A DNA stretch of 28,172 bases from an uncultured bacterium. Its GTDB lineage: Bacteria > Cloacimonadota > Cloacimonadia > Cloacimonadales > Cloacimonadaceae. Under the pieces are notes generated by a model. It was not told the origin of the DNA and ran no database searches. It saw only the letters and a program-made list of their open reading frames with translations. Positions 1 to 8,258 of the stretch are shown in pieces. Numbering within the stretch: position 1 is the first letter of the stretch; each line of letters opens with the position of its first letter. The stretch is taken from the NCBI GenBank assembly GCA_938009275.1, contig CALLHY010000050.1, forward strand, positions 1 to 28,172, read 5' to 3'. The position numbers and the translations under genes were made by a program.

Positions 1-2
1 CG

Positions 3-1316
3 AATCAACCTCTAAAGGTATTTGCCAGCTTAGACCAGAGGCATATTGGCATGGAGGGGATGTCTATTACTACCCAAAATACCGATAATAGCTGTGCATT
101 GTGGGGCTTTAAGGAAGATCATGTTATGCTAAAGAACGTTCGCATGCATGAGCTTAGCCCCAAGGAATACGCAATTATTAGCATCACTTATCTGACGAAC
201 TGTGATTGGGATGGGCTTATAATTGAGAATTTCACGACCAGTCGTATGGGATTTCTACTTATAAATGGTTATTTAGCAGGCATTATAAGGAACAGCATGT
301 TTAGAAACGCAATTTCCACCTATTACAGTACCCAGTCTTGGGCTTGTCCCCTTGTATGGGTTTCAGTGGGAGAAAGCATTATTGTTGAGAATTGCATTTT
401 TGCCAACCTGACTATGGCAGATGACGATACAGAAGCACTTAGCTTTGGCAGTATGCCAAATTCTACTGTCCAACAACACTTTACTTTTCGCAACTGCTTG
501 TTTTCGAACATAAGCTGTAACGAAAGGGGTTTGTTTGTGGCAGCAAATGCTTATCCGGAGATGAATTTCTATAATTGCACCTTTGCCGGGCACACGGGCA
601 ATGGAGAAGCATTGATGGTAAATGGCAACGTGACCATCTCAAACAGCATCTTTTACAATGACCGCTCAGTGGAAATTGCTATCAACCCCATGGATGGAAC
701 TGGTATCCCCACTACACTAACGCTGCATAACAACCTTATCCGCAATGGCTACAGTGACATCTGGCAGGGTATAGGGAGCACGGTTATTTACAATACTACA
801 AACATCACTGGCAATCCCCTATTCCTGGGTGGTGATGATATACACAATCCACTTTACTATAGTCTGTCGAGTGCTTCTCCCTGCATAGATGCGGGAACAC
901 CGGACATAAGCGGTCTAAGCCTTTTACCTTATGACCTGGCGGGTAATATGCGCGTGTGGAATAGTGTGATAGACATGGGCTGCTTTGAGTTTGGTGCACC
1001 CCCTGTGGTAAATGATGATCCTGTAATCCCTCAGCTTAGCGGGAGCATCTATGCCACCAACTATCCCAATCCCTTTAATCCCGAAACTAGCATTCGCTTC
1101 CATTTGCCTGTGGGTGGATTAACGGAGCTTGGCGTCTATAACCTGAAGGGGCAATTGGTGCGCAAGCTCATATCCGCTGATATGGCAGCGGGAATGCACA
1201 CGGTGCAGTGGAACGGCAGGGATAAGCATAATCAGCCTGTTAGCAGCGGGATGTATCTATACCGGATAGAAAGCAGCAAGCAGCAATGTATGGGAAAGAT
1301 GGTGTTGATGAAGTAA
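3..1316 (+). CDS. Secreted parallel beta-helix protein, 3' part, with C-terminal sorting domain
   Basis: The reading frame is open to the left edge of the window, so the first ATG at 51 is probably internal and the gene starts upstream; about 437 residues are visible. The visible part has repeated short strands of the type FRNCLFSN, FYNCTFAG and ISNSIFYN, typical of right-handed parallel beta-helix proteins, followed by a segment with ASPCIDAGTPD and a closing DMGCFEFG, as in choice-of-anchor Q type surface proteins. The last ~85 residues (YPNPFNPETS, then YNLKGQLVRKL, then SGMYLYRI) form a FlgD-like/Por-type sorting domain, so the product is probably exported and surface-attached or released. 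Substrate is unknown; beta-helices often bind or cleave polysaccharides, but no catalytic motif is evident. The same C-terminal module recurs in the genes at 11784 and 24603. Confidence 0.8.
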   Translation, partial: NQPLKVFASLDQRHIGMEGMSITTQNTDNSCALWGFKEDHVMLKNVRMHELSPKEYAIISITYLTNCDWDGLIIENFTTSRMGFLLINGYLAGIIRNSMFRNAISTYYSTQSWACPLVWVSVGESIIVENCIFANLTMADDDTEALSFGSMPNSTVQQHFTFRNCLFSNISCNERGLFVAANAYPEMNFYNCTFAGHTGNGEALMVNGNVTISNSIFYNDRSVEIAINPMDGTGIPTTLTLHNNLIRNGYSDIWQGIGSTVIYNTTNITGNPLFLGGDDIHNPLYYSLSSASPCIDAGTPDISGLSLLPYDLAGNMRVWNSVIDMGCFEFGAPPVVNDDPVIPQLSGSIYATNYPNPFNPETSIRFHLPVGGLTELGVYNLKGQLVRKLISADMAAGMHTVQWNGRDKHNQPVSSGMYLYRIESSKQQCMGKMVLMK

Positions 1317-1323
1317 GTGCTTG

Positions 1324-1379
1324 GGTGCTGGTGTGCTGGCGTGCTGGGGTCGAGGGGTCGAGAGGTCGAGAGGTACCTG
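1324..1379. repeat. Period-8 tandem array, GGTGCTGG / GGTCGAGA type
   Basis: Seven consecutive octamers keep one register: GGTGCTGG, TGTGCTGG, CGTGCTGG, GGTCGAGG, GGTCGAGA, GGTCGAGA, GGTACCTG. Two octamer families sit side by side without loss of phase, and nearly all units carry GT at positions 2-3. The period is not a multiple of three and the array lies just after a stop codon, so it is not coding. A second period-8 array with a different unit (GGTTAGCA/GGTTAACA) occurs at 24160-24239. Confidence 0.85.
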
Positions 1380-1690
1380 GGAGGATACATTTGTGCTAAT
1401 TCGTGAGATGATTTGCGTAATAAGTGGTCAGGATCTGAATTACATATCACGTAAACTATATTCATTCCGTTCTCATATCAACCAATTGTGTTAAACACCA
1501 CTATTGATGATCAATCATTTTCGCACAAGCTCTGAAGCCAACGTTACATTTATACGCAACATTCTTGTTATACTATTGCCTTAGCACCTTTTCAACATGC
1601 AACAATAGTCTTGATTTGGGACATGGCATTTAGCAAAACAGCTTGCTTACCCTGTTTGAAGTTCGGAGGTCTGCAATCATAAGTTTTAAC

Positions 1691-1721
1691 TTGACACCTA
1701 TTAAGATGCTTAATTTATAGT
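1691..1721 (+). promoter_or_regulatory. Promoter-like sequence upstream of the small membrane protein
   Basis: A perfect TTGACA at 1691-1696 is followed 17 to 19 bases later by TTTATA (1714-1719) or TATAGT (1716-1721). The pair sits 34 bases before the ATG at 1755. It fits a sigma-70-type promoter, but the exact -10 hexamer is ambiguous. Confidence 0.4.
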
Positions 1722-1754
1722 CTTGCATGCTACTCCATAAATGAGGACTGATAA

Positions 1755-2168
1755 ATGGAAAACAAGATTGTGAAGGTCGATCCCAAATATCGTAAACAGA
1801 TTATCAGGATGGTTTTTTTGGTACTGATAGCTGGATTTATCCTGCTCAGATTTGCCATCCGCATCTTTGATAGCTATCTTACTGCTCAGCGCCCAGAAAC
1901 ATCGTTAACGATAGTATCTTATACCCTTGCAGCCTTATTTATAATACCCGCCATCTTAAGCCTTATTATGCTCCATATTGGCAGAAAAACCATCAAGCAA
2001 AGATGCTTCCCTCCCGAAGGCTTAAAGGTTTTAAAAGACACACCCCTGCTTCTGGATGAAGACGCAGTAAAGCGCGGGAAGCTAATGTTTGGCTTCGCTA
2101 TTGCCATCATGCTGCTATGTGTTGCCGGCATTTATCTTGCGATTAGCATCGTGGGCACCCTGGCATAG
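1755..2168 (+). CDS. Small three-helix membrane protein, unknown function
   Basis: A 137-residue protein with three hydrophobic segments at about residues 16-35, 53-73 and 110-132, and a basic, Pro-containing loop (about 77-108) between the second and third. The start is supported by GAGGA at 1743-1747, seven bases before the ATG. There is no signal peptide cleavage motif, catalytic motif or recognisable family. It stands alone between two noncoding stretches, upstream of dnaA in the same direction but separated from it by more than 600 bases, so it is probably its own transcription unit. The hydrophobic pattern and good ribosome site argue that it is real. Confidence 0.65.
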   Translation: MENKIVKVDPKYRKQIIRMVFLVLIAGFILLRFAIRIFDSYLTAQRPETSLTIVSYTLAALFIIPAILSLIMLHIGRKTIKQRCFPPEGLKVLKDTPLLLDEDAVKRGKLMFGFAIAIMLLCVAGIYLAISIVGTLA

Positions 2169-2262
2169 AACCATCGAGACCTGCTTCCGATCCGCACAAA
2201 CCCGGTTTTTGTTATAGCAAAAATGATGCTATAAGTTTAGCAACCTCCAACACGCTTAATAT

Positions 2263-2277
2263 AGATAGCAGCTATCT
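2263..2277. promoter_or_regulatory. 15-base palindrome, possible operator
   Basis: AGATAGC-A-GCTATCT is a perfect inverted repeat with 7-base arms around one central base. The related word GATAGC recurs nearby at about 2388 and 2451. Symmetric sites of this size often bind dimeric regulators; no binding protein can be named from the sequence. Confidence 0.3.
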
Positions 2278-2621
2278 GACTTTGAATGCCTCGAATACTA
2301 TTTCGATGGCAAAATACCACAATCTACACTTAGTGGCATAGTTGCAAGTTTTCCACTATCTGATACAAATCCATAATTACATGTTTGATAGCTACTAAGA
2401 GAGTTCTTGGCATTATTTGCAAATGCAGCTTCAGAAGTGTATAGCATATTTTGATAGCAGTTTGCCGAATATTGCATAATGCTAAGCGACAAACCTGTGG
2501 CATTTTAGCTACTTGACAAATCATGGGATGGGATTTTTTTGGCGGGGTTGGTGAATGCAGAATTTAAGACGAAGGCTAACGCACAAAGAGAGATATTTTT
2601 AACTAAATTGATCGGCTTCTG

Positions 2622-2755
2622 TGTGGATAACTTGTGGATAAGTTTTTACGCTACGCTGTGGATTGCCGGGGGATATATCAGGTAACACATAGACAACGCG
2701 TTAGTTAGGTTCATTTCCTTTCTGCCTCTGCTTCGCCATACTCCCTTGTGGATAA
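2622..2755. promoter_or_regulatory. DnaA-box cluster upstream of dnaA
   Basis: Three perfect matches to the DnaA box on the minus strand (TGTGGATAA reading plus) lie at 2622-2630, 2633-2641 and 2747-2755, with a weaker one (TGTGGATTG) at 2657-2665. The first two are 11 bases apart, one helical turn. The last is 25 bases before the dnaA start codon, suited to autoregulation of dnaA. Together with the downstream cluster this makes a bipartite arrangement flanking dnaA. Confidence 0.85.
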
Positions 2756-2780
2756 ATAAAGTTTTATAGGAAGCGGACTT

Positions 2781-4112
2781 ATGGATCAAGACATTTGGCA
2801 AAACATATTGGATAAGCTGGAAGAGAACATAAATCCCCAAAGTTTTAAGACTTGGTTTTCGGATACCAAGCTGGTGGATATGACGGACAAAGCTTTGATG
2901 ATACGCGTTGCGACACAGTTTTCGGCAAATTATCTAAATCAGAATTACAAAGAAGCTCTCAGCGAGATATCTTTCGGATTATACCGACGCCGATATGATA
3001 TCCAGTTTATCACGCATCCGCACAGGATTAGTCCCGATGGTAACGACTTGCCGGATTATAGCGAGAAACGCATTACTATGAATGCTAAGCTGAATGAGCG
3101 TTTTACCTTTGAAGAATTTGTGGTGGGGCGCAATAACAACTTTGCCGCCAGTGCCGCCAAAGCTGCTGCAGAATCGCCGGGATATACCTATAATCCGCTG
3201 TTTATATATGGTGAAAGCGGAATGGGTAAAACACATCTGATGCAGGCAGTGGGCAATTTTGTGGCCAAGGAAGGCAGGAATTGCAGCATATACTATACCA
3301 CCTCTGAGGCTTTTACTAACGAAATGATAGAAGGTATCCGCTCGAATAAGATGCCCGAGTTCCGCGCCAAGTTTCGCAAGGTTGACCTGTTATTGGTAGA
3401 TGATATCCACTTCCTTTCAAGAAAAGAGGGTACCCAGGAAGAGTTTTTCCACACTTTTAATGCTCTCTTTGACAACAAGAAGCAGATAGTTTTAACCTCC
3501 GATCGCCCACCTAAAGACATTCCAGACCTGGAAAAGAGGCTGGTAACCCGCTTTGAAAGCGGATTATTGTGTGATCTTAAGAATCCCGATTTTGAAACCA
3601 GGGTGGCGATTTTGCGCAAAAAGGCAGAACCGGAGAACATAGTACTAAGCGATGATGTATTCAGCTTTATCGCCGAGAGTATCACCAGCAGCGTGCGGGC
3701 TTTGGAAGGTTCATTAATACGCATATTGGCGTTTTCGTCTTACAACAAGCTAAATCCTGAAGAGATAGACGTTAACACTGCTTCCGATATCCTTTCAGAC
3801 ATGATATCTGAAAAGCTGCGAAACATCACTCTGGATGCCATTACCAAGCAGGTATGCCTAACTTATGGCCTCAGTCCTGCACAGATGATGGAGAAAACTC
3901 GTAAGCAAAATGTGGCTTTCCCGCGTCAGGTGGCGATGTATCTGGCCAATGTGCTTATCCCACAGCTATCGCTGAAAGAAATAGCGGAATATTACCACCG
4001 TAAAGACCATACCACCGTGCTACATGCCAAAAAGATGATAGAAAATCAGTTTCGCGAAGATGAAGACTTCCGTTCACATGTGGAGCTGATGATAAAAAAC
4101 CTAAGGAATTAG
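2781..4112 (+). CDS. dnaA: Chromosomal replication initiator protein DnaA
   Basis: DnaA binds DnaA boxes, oligomerises with ATP on oriC and opens the duplex. The 443-residue product has all four domains: N-terminal domain I (about 1-80, with the FKTWF motif), a very short linker, the AAA+ core with Walker A GESGMGKTH (144-152), Walker B LLLVDDIHFL (203-212), sensor I TSDRPP (239-244), the arginine-finger segment EKRLVTRFESG (251-261) and sensor II VRALEGSLIR (305-314), then the DNA-binding domain IV with its signature around LKEIAEYYHRKDHTTVLHA (398-416). Length is normal for a DnaA with a short domain II. The gene is flanked on both sides by DnaA boxes, which supports both autoregulation and an adjacent origin. 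Confidence 0.98.
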   Translation: MDQDIWQNILDKLEENINPQSFKTWFSDTKLVDMTDKALMIRVATQFSANYLNQNYKEALSEISFGLYRRRYDIQFITHPHRISPDGNDLPDYSEKRITMNAKLNERFTFEEFVVGRNNNFAASAAKAAAESPGYTYNPLFIYGESGMGKTHLMQAVGNFVAKEGRNCSIYYTTSEAFTNEMIEGIRSNKMPEFRAKFRKVDLLLVDDIHFLSRKEGTQEEFFHTFNALFDNKKQIVLTSDRPPKDIPDLEKRLVTRFESGLLCDLKNPDFETRVAILRKKAEPENIVLSDDVFSFIAESITSSVRALEGSLIRILAFSSYNKLNPEEIDVNTASDILSDMISEKLRNITLDAITKQVCLTYGLSPAQMMEKTRKQNVAFPRQVAMYLANVLIPQLSLKEIAEYYHRKDHTTVLHAKKMIENQFREDEDFRSHVELMIKNLRN

Positions 4113-4209
4113 TTTGAACCATTTTGAACAACCTGGCATATTTGGCAGTTTAGCATTATTAAGTGCTAAACAACCTATTTATCAGTTTTTCGGGATAGCG
4201 CTGCCACAC

Positions 4210-4407
4210 TTATCCACATTTGTGTACAGGAATCTGTGGATAAGTGTGTATAACTTGTGTATAAGGCGTTTACAGAGTTTTTGTGTGGATACGATGGGTA
4301 ATTATGGAAGCTTTATCCACAAGTTATCCACAGAAAAAGCGGCTTTACAAAGCACTGTTAGATATGCGGAAAAAGAAAATGCTTGACCGATTATCCCCAT
4401 ATCCACA
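4210..4407. promoter_or_regulatory. DnaA-box cluster of oriC
   Basis: Perfect boxes (TTATCCACA or its complement) lie at 4210-4218, 4235-4243, 4313-4321 and 4324-4332. One-mismatch boxes lie at 4245-4253 and 4256-4264 (both TGTGTATAA), 4284-4292 (TGTGGATAC), 4391-4399 (TTATCCCCA) and 4399-4407 (ATATCCACA). Neighbours are spaced 10-11 bases apart in the groups 4235/4245/4256 and 4313/4324, so they lie on the same face of the helix. The left group faces the minus orientation and the right group the plus orientation. Confidence 0.9.
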
Positions 4408-4460
4408 GAGCCTACTAGTATTACTAAATATCAAAATCTCTCTTTTATAGGATTATTATT
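4408..4460 (+). promoter_or_regulatory. DnaA-trio-like unwinding element of oriC
   Basis: Directly after the last DnaA box (4399-4407) and a short GC-containing GAGC, the sequence reads CTA CTA GTA TTA CTA (4412-4426), followed by an AT-rich stretch. This matches the established basal unwinding arrangement of DnaA box, GC-rich spacer and repeated trinucleotides described for Bacillus subtilis, where CTA/TTA triplets on this strand are the complement of DnaA-trios. I infer that the duplex opens here. The ribosome site of the next gene (AGGA at 4449-4452) lies at the right end. Confidence 0.6.
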
Positions 4461-5690
4461 ATGGATAAGATCATGAAGCTGTCGCTATGGATACTGACTA
4501 TTGGAGTGATGGTTGCAAGCATCACCGGATGTACCAGAAAAAATAATCTAACAGGCAATAACTGGAGCAATGTATCTGGTAAAACTGTGGATGATTATAT
4601 TGGAATAAGCAATGCCTTCAGCTTTCCAGCGGATACACTAAAGGCAGTAAGCGGTTCGGAGCTAAAGCTTTTGAGCGGAGATTATGAAAGCACTCAGACA
4701 GTGGCTTTCCTAAGATATACCGGTTTGCCGCGTCAATCTGTGATAGATGCCTGCGATATAGATAGCTGCTATGTAAATCTTATGCTGGTAAAGCGTTCTC
4801 CCGTATCCCGCAATCCATTAAAGCTGCGTTTGTACAAGATCAACGGAGTTTGGAACGATACCTTATCTGTAATGAATAACATGGAATATATCCAAGGCAC
4901 AGAAATGACTGTGCCTGATTCCATTTCTGTATTTGGCAAAGAGCTGAAGTTTGGATTGCCACCGGATGTGGTGAAGGCTTGGGAAACCAATGCAGACAGC
5001 ACAGGCTGGAATTTTGCCGTAAAAGTGGTGGACGAAGGTTATGTGGAAATAAGATCACGCGAAAGCAGCGTAGGAGCTGAACTGAATCTGAGATACCGGA
5101 AAACGGGTGAGACAAGCTTTGTGGTATTTAACACACGTCCAACCAAAGATAATTATAGCATTGTTAGCATTCCTGAAGCTGCTTCTGCCGAATGGAAGCT
5201 AAACAATGCCAGGGCAACCCGCATGTTCATTAAGTGGGAGCCGCGCAATGCTCTGTTTACCGATAACGATGGCAACCAATTGAGTGCAGAAGAGATTAAG
5301 CGTTTAACTGTAAATAAAGCCGTAATAGTATTGCATGTAAAGAGTAACCACTACTATAGCAGCGGAACAGCCTACAACATATTTGCCTATAACTTAACCC
5401 GGGACAGCATAAGCATCAGTTCTCCGCCCCTTGCGGCAGATCACGAAACCCTGCTTTATACGCCCTATAGCACAGGTTCCATTAGCGGAGACAGCCTGGA
5501 AGTGGATATTACTCCCCTTGTGCAGGCTTATGTATCCGGTGATAGGCAAGCGAAAGGAATTAGCATTCAGTCTTTGCATGAACGTCAAAACTATGGTGAG
5601 ATTGAGTTTTATGACTTTACCTCCACTACTCCAACAGCCAAGAAACCCTATGTGAGAATTACCTATACCCCGCCTTATTTGAAGCAATGA
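4461..5690 (+). CDS. Lipoprotein with DNRLRE-like beta-sandwich segments
   Basis: A 409-residue predicted lipoprotein: a hydrophobic signal sequence ends in the lipobox ITGC with the modified cysteine at residue 24. The start is supported by AGGA at 4449-4452. The middle and C-terminal parts resemble DNRLRE-type modules: segments such as LKLRLYKINGVWND (about 120), VVLHVKS-type strands, and near the end DITPLVQAYVSGD followed by KPYVRITYTPP. Such modules are found in extracellular proteins and probably fold as beta sandwiches; binding target is unknown. It is the first gene of a tightly spaced nine-gene run, overlapping the next gene by four bases (ATGA), which suggests co-translation with the PrsA-like lipoprotein. 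Confident as a lipoprotein, moderate on the domain. Confidence 0.75.
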   Translation: MDKIMKLSLWILTIGVMVASITGCTRKNNLTGNNWSNVSGKTVDDYIGISNAFSFPADTLKAVSGSELKLLSGDYESTQTVAFLRYTGLPRQSVIDACDIDSCYVNLMLVKRSPVSRNPLKLRLYKINGVWNDTLSVMNNMEYIQGTEMTVPDSISVFGKELKFGLPPDVVKAWETNADSTGWNFAVKVVDEGYVEIRSRESSVGAELNLRYRKTGETSFVVFNTRPTKDNYSIVSIPEAASAEWKLNNARATRMFIKWEPRNALFTDNDGNQLSAEEIKRLTVNKAVIVLHVKSNHYYSSGTAYNIFAYNLTRDSISISSPPLAADHETLLYTPYSTGSISGDSLEVDITPLVQAYVSGDRQAKGISIQSLHERQNYGEIEFYDFTSTTPTAKKPYVRITYTPPYLKQ

Positions 5691-6490
5691 GATATTATCT
5701 TACCCTGTTAATAATTCTGATCTTGCTTTCCTCTTGCAGCAAACAGGAGGAAAAGAAAGGGGTTGCCCTGGCACAGGTTGGGGATGAAGTGCTATATCTG
5801 GAGAATTTCAAAGCTAGCTTTGGTGTAGAAGATTGGGATTCTTTGTCACCTGAGCTAAGAAAGAAATACATTGAAGATTGGGTTAATCTCACTATTTTGT
5901 CCAAATACGCGGATGAGCAGGGCTTGGGCAAGGATAATGCGGTTAGACAGCGGATTAGTTATGCGGCAAAAAAGGTGAAAGCCAACGCGCTAATCTCCAG
6001 GCGTTTGGCAGAAGTTCAGGTATCTGAAGATCAGATGTTTAATTATTTCCGTTTGCATCAAAGCGAGTTTCAAAACAAGGTTACGGAATATAGTATTCAA
6101 CGCGTGGCGGTAAGTGATAAGCTTAATGCCGAAAAGGTGGTTGGGCAGCTAAATCAAGGTATGAGCTTTAATGATGCGGTAGCCCGATACTCTATAGAAG
6201 ACCTGAAAAACAAAGCTGGAATGATGGGCTTTGTTAGTTCTGCCGGAGCTGATTCCAGCTTCTGGTTGGCCGCACGTAATATAGAAGAAAACGGAGTAGG
6301 GATGATAAGTAAAGATCAGCTTTGGTTCGTTTTTCGCATAGTGGATAAGAGAGATACTTCTAACGAAGCTAATTTTGAAGACTACCGCTCTGATATAAAG
6401 CGGCGGATTATACTTGACAAACAAGACCAGGTGTATCAGGATTTATTGCGAGAAATCAAATCCCGCATGGATAAGATTTATTACTATTAA
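5687..6490 (+). CDS. PrsA/SurA-like peptidyl-prolyl isomerase lipoprotein
   Basis: A 267-residue protein with a short signal peptide and lipobox LSSC (cysteine 17). The region after it (VALAQVGDEVLYLENFKASF) is the usual start of a SurA/PrsA N-domain, with the helical part to about residue 115. A degenerate parvulin-like segment follows (about 125-220, with FNDAVARYS, AGMMGFVSS and FVFRIVDKRD). Loss of strong parvulin consensus residues suggests a chaperone with weak or no isomerase activity. It acts at the periplasmic face of a membrane. The start overlaps the preceding stop in ATGA, and the SurA-like gene follows after 15 bases, so the two folding factors are likely co-expressed. Confidence 0.8.
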   Translation: MRYYLTLLIILILLSSCSKQEEKKGVALAQVGDEVLYLENFKASFGVEDWDSLSPELRKKYIEDWVNLTILSKYADEQGLGKDNAVRQRISYAAKKVKANALISRRLAEVQVSEDQMFNYFRLHQSEFQNKVTEYSIQRVAVSDKLNAEKVVGQLNQGMSFNDAVARYSIEDLKNKAGMMGFVSSAGADSSFWLAARNIEENGVGMISKDQLWFVFRIVDKRDTSNEANFEDYRSDIKRRIILDKQDQVYQDLLREIKSRMDKIYYY

Positions 6491-6505
6491 CGAAGGATTT
6501 TTGGC

Positions 6506-7762
6506 ATGAAGAGAATAATGCTTTTAGTGCTGTTGTTGCCGCTGCTTGTTGCGGTAAATGCAGAGGTGATCGATAGAGTTGTAGCCAAAGTAGGCACAGA
6601 TGTGGTATTGCTATCCGATTTGCAAAAGCAGCTTGCCCAAATGCAAAGCGCGAAGATGCTTACCCCAGAAACAGACCCGCGCAACGTGCTGATGGATATG
6701 GTGGAACAAAAACTGATGATTCAAAAGGCAAAAGACCTTAATCTTCAGATTGATGAAGCCCGCATTAAAAGCACAGCAGAACGCTATATGAAACAGATAA
6801 AGTCCCGTTATCCAGACGATGCCGCATTCACAGCCGATTTACGCAAGAGCAAGCTTAGCGAATCCGATTTGATGAAATACTATGTGGATATGATAACCGA
6901 GAGTGCTTTAACTGAGCAATTGGTAAGCAAATACATCTCATCCAAAGTGAAGGTTACCGAAAAAGAGATGCAGCAGTACTATCAGGTAACCAAAGACACT
7001 CTTGCAGTAAAGCCGATATCCTGGCAATTGGGCATGATAATGCGCGAGGTTAGCCCAGGTGAAGAAGCCGCAGCCCAAAAGAAAGCAGAGCTAAGCGCAA
7101 TCTTAGCCAGATTGAACCAGGGCGAAGACTTCGCTGCTATTGCCACCACCGAGAGTGATTGCCCCAGCAAAGAAGTGGGTGGGGATCTGGGATTCTTTAA
7201 GGCCGGAATGATGGTTAAACCTTTTGAGGAAGCTGCTTTTGCCTTAAACGTAGGTGAGATTAGCGGTATTGTGGAAACCCAATTCGGTTATCACATCATT
7301 AAGCTGGAAGAGAAACGTGGTGATGAGATACGTGCTCGTCACATCCTGAAAGCTGTTTCCGCTACAGAGCAAGATTCTCAAAAAGAACGCAGCCTTATGG
7401 AAGAAATCAGCAATCGCTTTGCTGCGGGTGAGAGCTTCGCCGCTTTGGCAGAAGCGTATTCAATGGACCCTGAGAGCAAGGTTGATGGCGGAATAATAGG
7501 TGAATTTGCCGAGCAGGATTTTCCAGAATTGTTCGCTGCTCCGATAATGCAAGCTCCAGTGGGGCAGATGACCCCAGTATTGGAAAATGAAGGGATGCTC
7601 TATCTCTTTGCCCGACTACAAGAAATCCCGTCCCGTGTTTTTTCTTATGATGAAGTTAAAGAACAGCTAAGGCAGTTTATCTTCCGTAAAAAGCAGATGG
7701 AAGAATACAGTAAGTGGATGGATAACTTAAAGCGCGAATCTTACGTGCAGATAATATTGTAA
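6506..7762 (+). CDS. SurA-like periplasmic chaperone with two parvulin domains
   Basis: SurA-type proteins hold outer-membrane proteins in a folding-competent state and isomerise Xaa-Pro bonds. The 418-residue product has a signal peptide (1-19, VAVNA followed by E), a SurA N-terminal domain (EVIDRVVAKVG onward to about 165), a first parvulin domain (about 171-269; GGDLGFF 225-231, QFGYHIIK 259-266) and a second (about 276-373; RARHIL 276-281, DGGIIGEF 327-334), then a C-terminal helix. Order and length match the SurA family. AAGGA at 6493-6497 supports the start. The stop overlaps the pgpA start by one base (TAATG). Confidence 0.92.
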   Translation: MKRIMLLVLLLPLLVAVNAEVIDRVVAKVGTDVVLLSDLQKQLAQMQSAKMLTPETDPRNVLMDMVEQKLMIQKAKDLNLQIDEARIKSTAERYMKQIKSRYPDDAAFTADLRKSKLSESDLMKYYVDMITESALTEQLVSKYISSKVKVTEKEMQQYYQVTKDTLAVKPISWQLGMIMREVSPGEEAAAQKKAELSAILARLNQGEDFAAIATTESDCPSKEVGGDLGFFKAGMMVKPFEEAAFALNVGEISGIVETQFGYHIIKLEEKRGDEIRARHILKAVSATEQDSQKERSLMEEISNRFAAGESFAALAEAYSMDPESKVDGGIIGEFAEQDFPELFAAPIMQAPVGQMTPVLENEGMLYLFARLQEIPSRVFSYDEVKEQLRQFIFRKKQMEEYSKWMDNLKRESYVQIIL

Positions 7763-8250
7763 TGCGAAATTTCAAGCCCGATTTTTACAGCTTTCTTGCC
7801 TCTTTTTTCGGTATAGGCTTTATGCCCAAGATGCCGGGAACTTGGGGCAGTGTGGCTGCATTTGGTATGTATTTATTGCTGCCGGGTAGCTTGTTTATTG
7901 GCTCAGCAATGTTATATACCTTGCCGGTGTTCCTCATTTTTTGCCTGTTGTCTGTGTTTGTATCCAGTAAAGCAGAGCATAAATTAGGGCACGATTCTGG
8001 CCATATTGTTATCGATGAAGTTTGCGGTTATTTTATCGCTGTGATGTTTTTACCGAAAAGCCTGTTGGTTGCTGTGTATGCCCTGGTGTTATTCCGGGTG
8101 TTCGACATCGCCAAGCCCCTGTTTATATCACGTTCGCAAAAGCTGCCCAAGGGTTGGGGAGTGGTGGCGGATGACCTGTTGGCTGGTTTGGTAGCCAATC
8201 TAATAACCCAGATACTAATAAGAATTTATCCAAGGTTCTTTGGATTATAG
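7762..8250 (+). CDS. pgpA: Phosphatidylglycerophosphatase A
   Basis: PgpA removes the phosphate from phosphatidylglycerol phosphate, the last step in phosphatidylglycerol synthesis, at the inner membrane. The 162-residue protein has the family motifs MPGTWGS (24-30), HIVIDEVCGY (81-90, the acidic D85/E86 pair likely binding metal), FRVFDIAKP (111-119) and VVADDLLAG (134-142), between hydrophobic segments. Length is normal. It overlaps the surA-like stop by one base and is followed eight bases later by yajC, so it is embedded in the operon. Confidence 0.93.
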   Translation: MRNFKPDFYSFLASFFGIGFMPKMPGTWGSVAAFGMYLLLPGSLFIGSAMLYTLPVFLIFCLLSVFVSSKAEHKLGHDSGHIVIDEVCGYFIAVMFLPKSLLVAVYALVLFRVFDIAKPLFISRSQKLPKGWGVVADDLLAGLVANLITQILIRIYPRFFGL

Positions 8251-8258
8251 GAGAGAAT

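Larger units (their letters stand above)
1317..1754. other. Intergenic region without a gene
   Basis: This 438-base stretch holds a period-8 tandem array (1324-1379), a small palindrome ATTGAT-G-ATCAAT at 1503-1515 and, near the right end, a promoter-like TTGACA for the next gene. The short reading frame on the minus strand over 1232-1465 is rich in Ser, Thr and Pro only because it reads through the octamer array. I see no RNA gene or further coding sequence. Confidence 0.6.
2169..2780. other. Intergenic region upstream of dnaA
   Basis: The 612-base spacer holds several inverted repeats: TTATAGCA/TGCTATAA at 2212-2234 with a 7-base loop, and the 15-base palindrome AGATAGC-A-GCTATCT at 2263-2277. 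DnaA boxes fill its right third (2622-2755). The middle part (about 2290-2520) is AT-rich with open frames on the minus strand in two phases, but none has a ribosome site or recognisable protein, so I do not call a gene there. Confidence 0.55.
4113..4460. other. Putative chromosomal replication origin (oriC)
   Basis: The 348-base gap after dnaA contains about nine DnaA boxes in both orientations (4210-4407), then a DnaA-trio-like tract and AT-rich DNA (4412-4460). The layout (dnaA, box cluster, unwinding element) matches known bacterial origins next to dnaA. A frame open over 4114-4386 with a TTG start is an accident of the repeated boxes. Experimental origin mapping is absent, so the call rests on box density and position. 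Confidence 0.85.

Noticed and set aside
2298..2524. Two 64-codon minus-strand frames upstream of dnaA
   Set aside because: They overlap each other in different phases, lack ribosome sites and match no family; the DNA is AT-rich intergenic.
4114..4386. 90-codon frame with TTG start after dnaA
   Set aside because: It consists largely of DnaA boxes and lies in the putative oriC; no ribosome site and no protein family.
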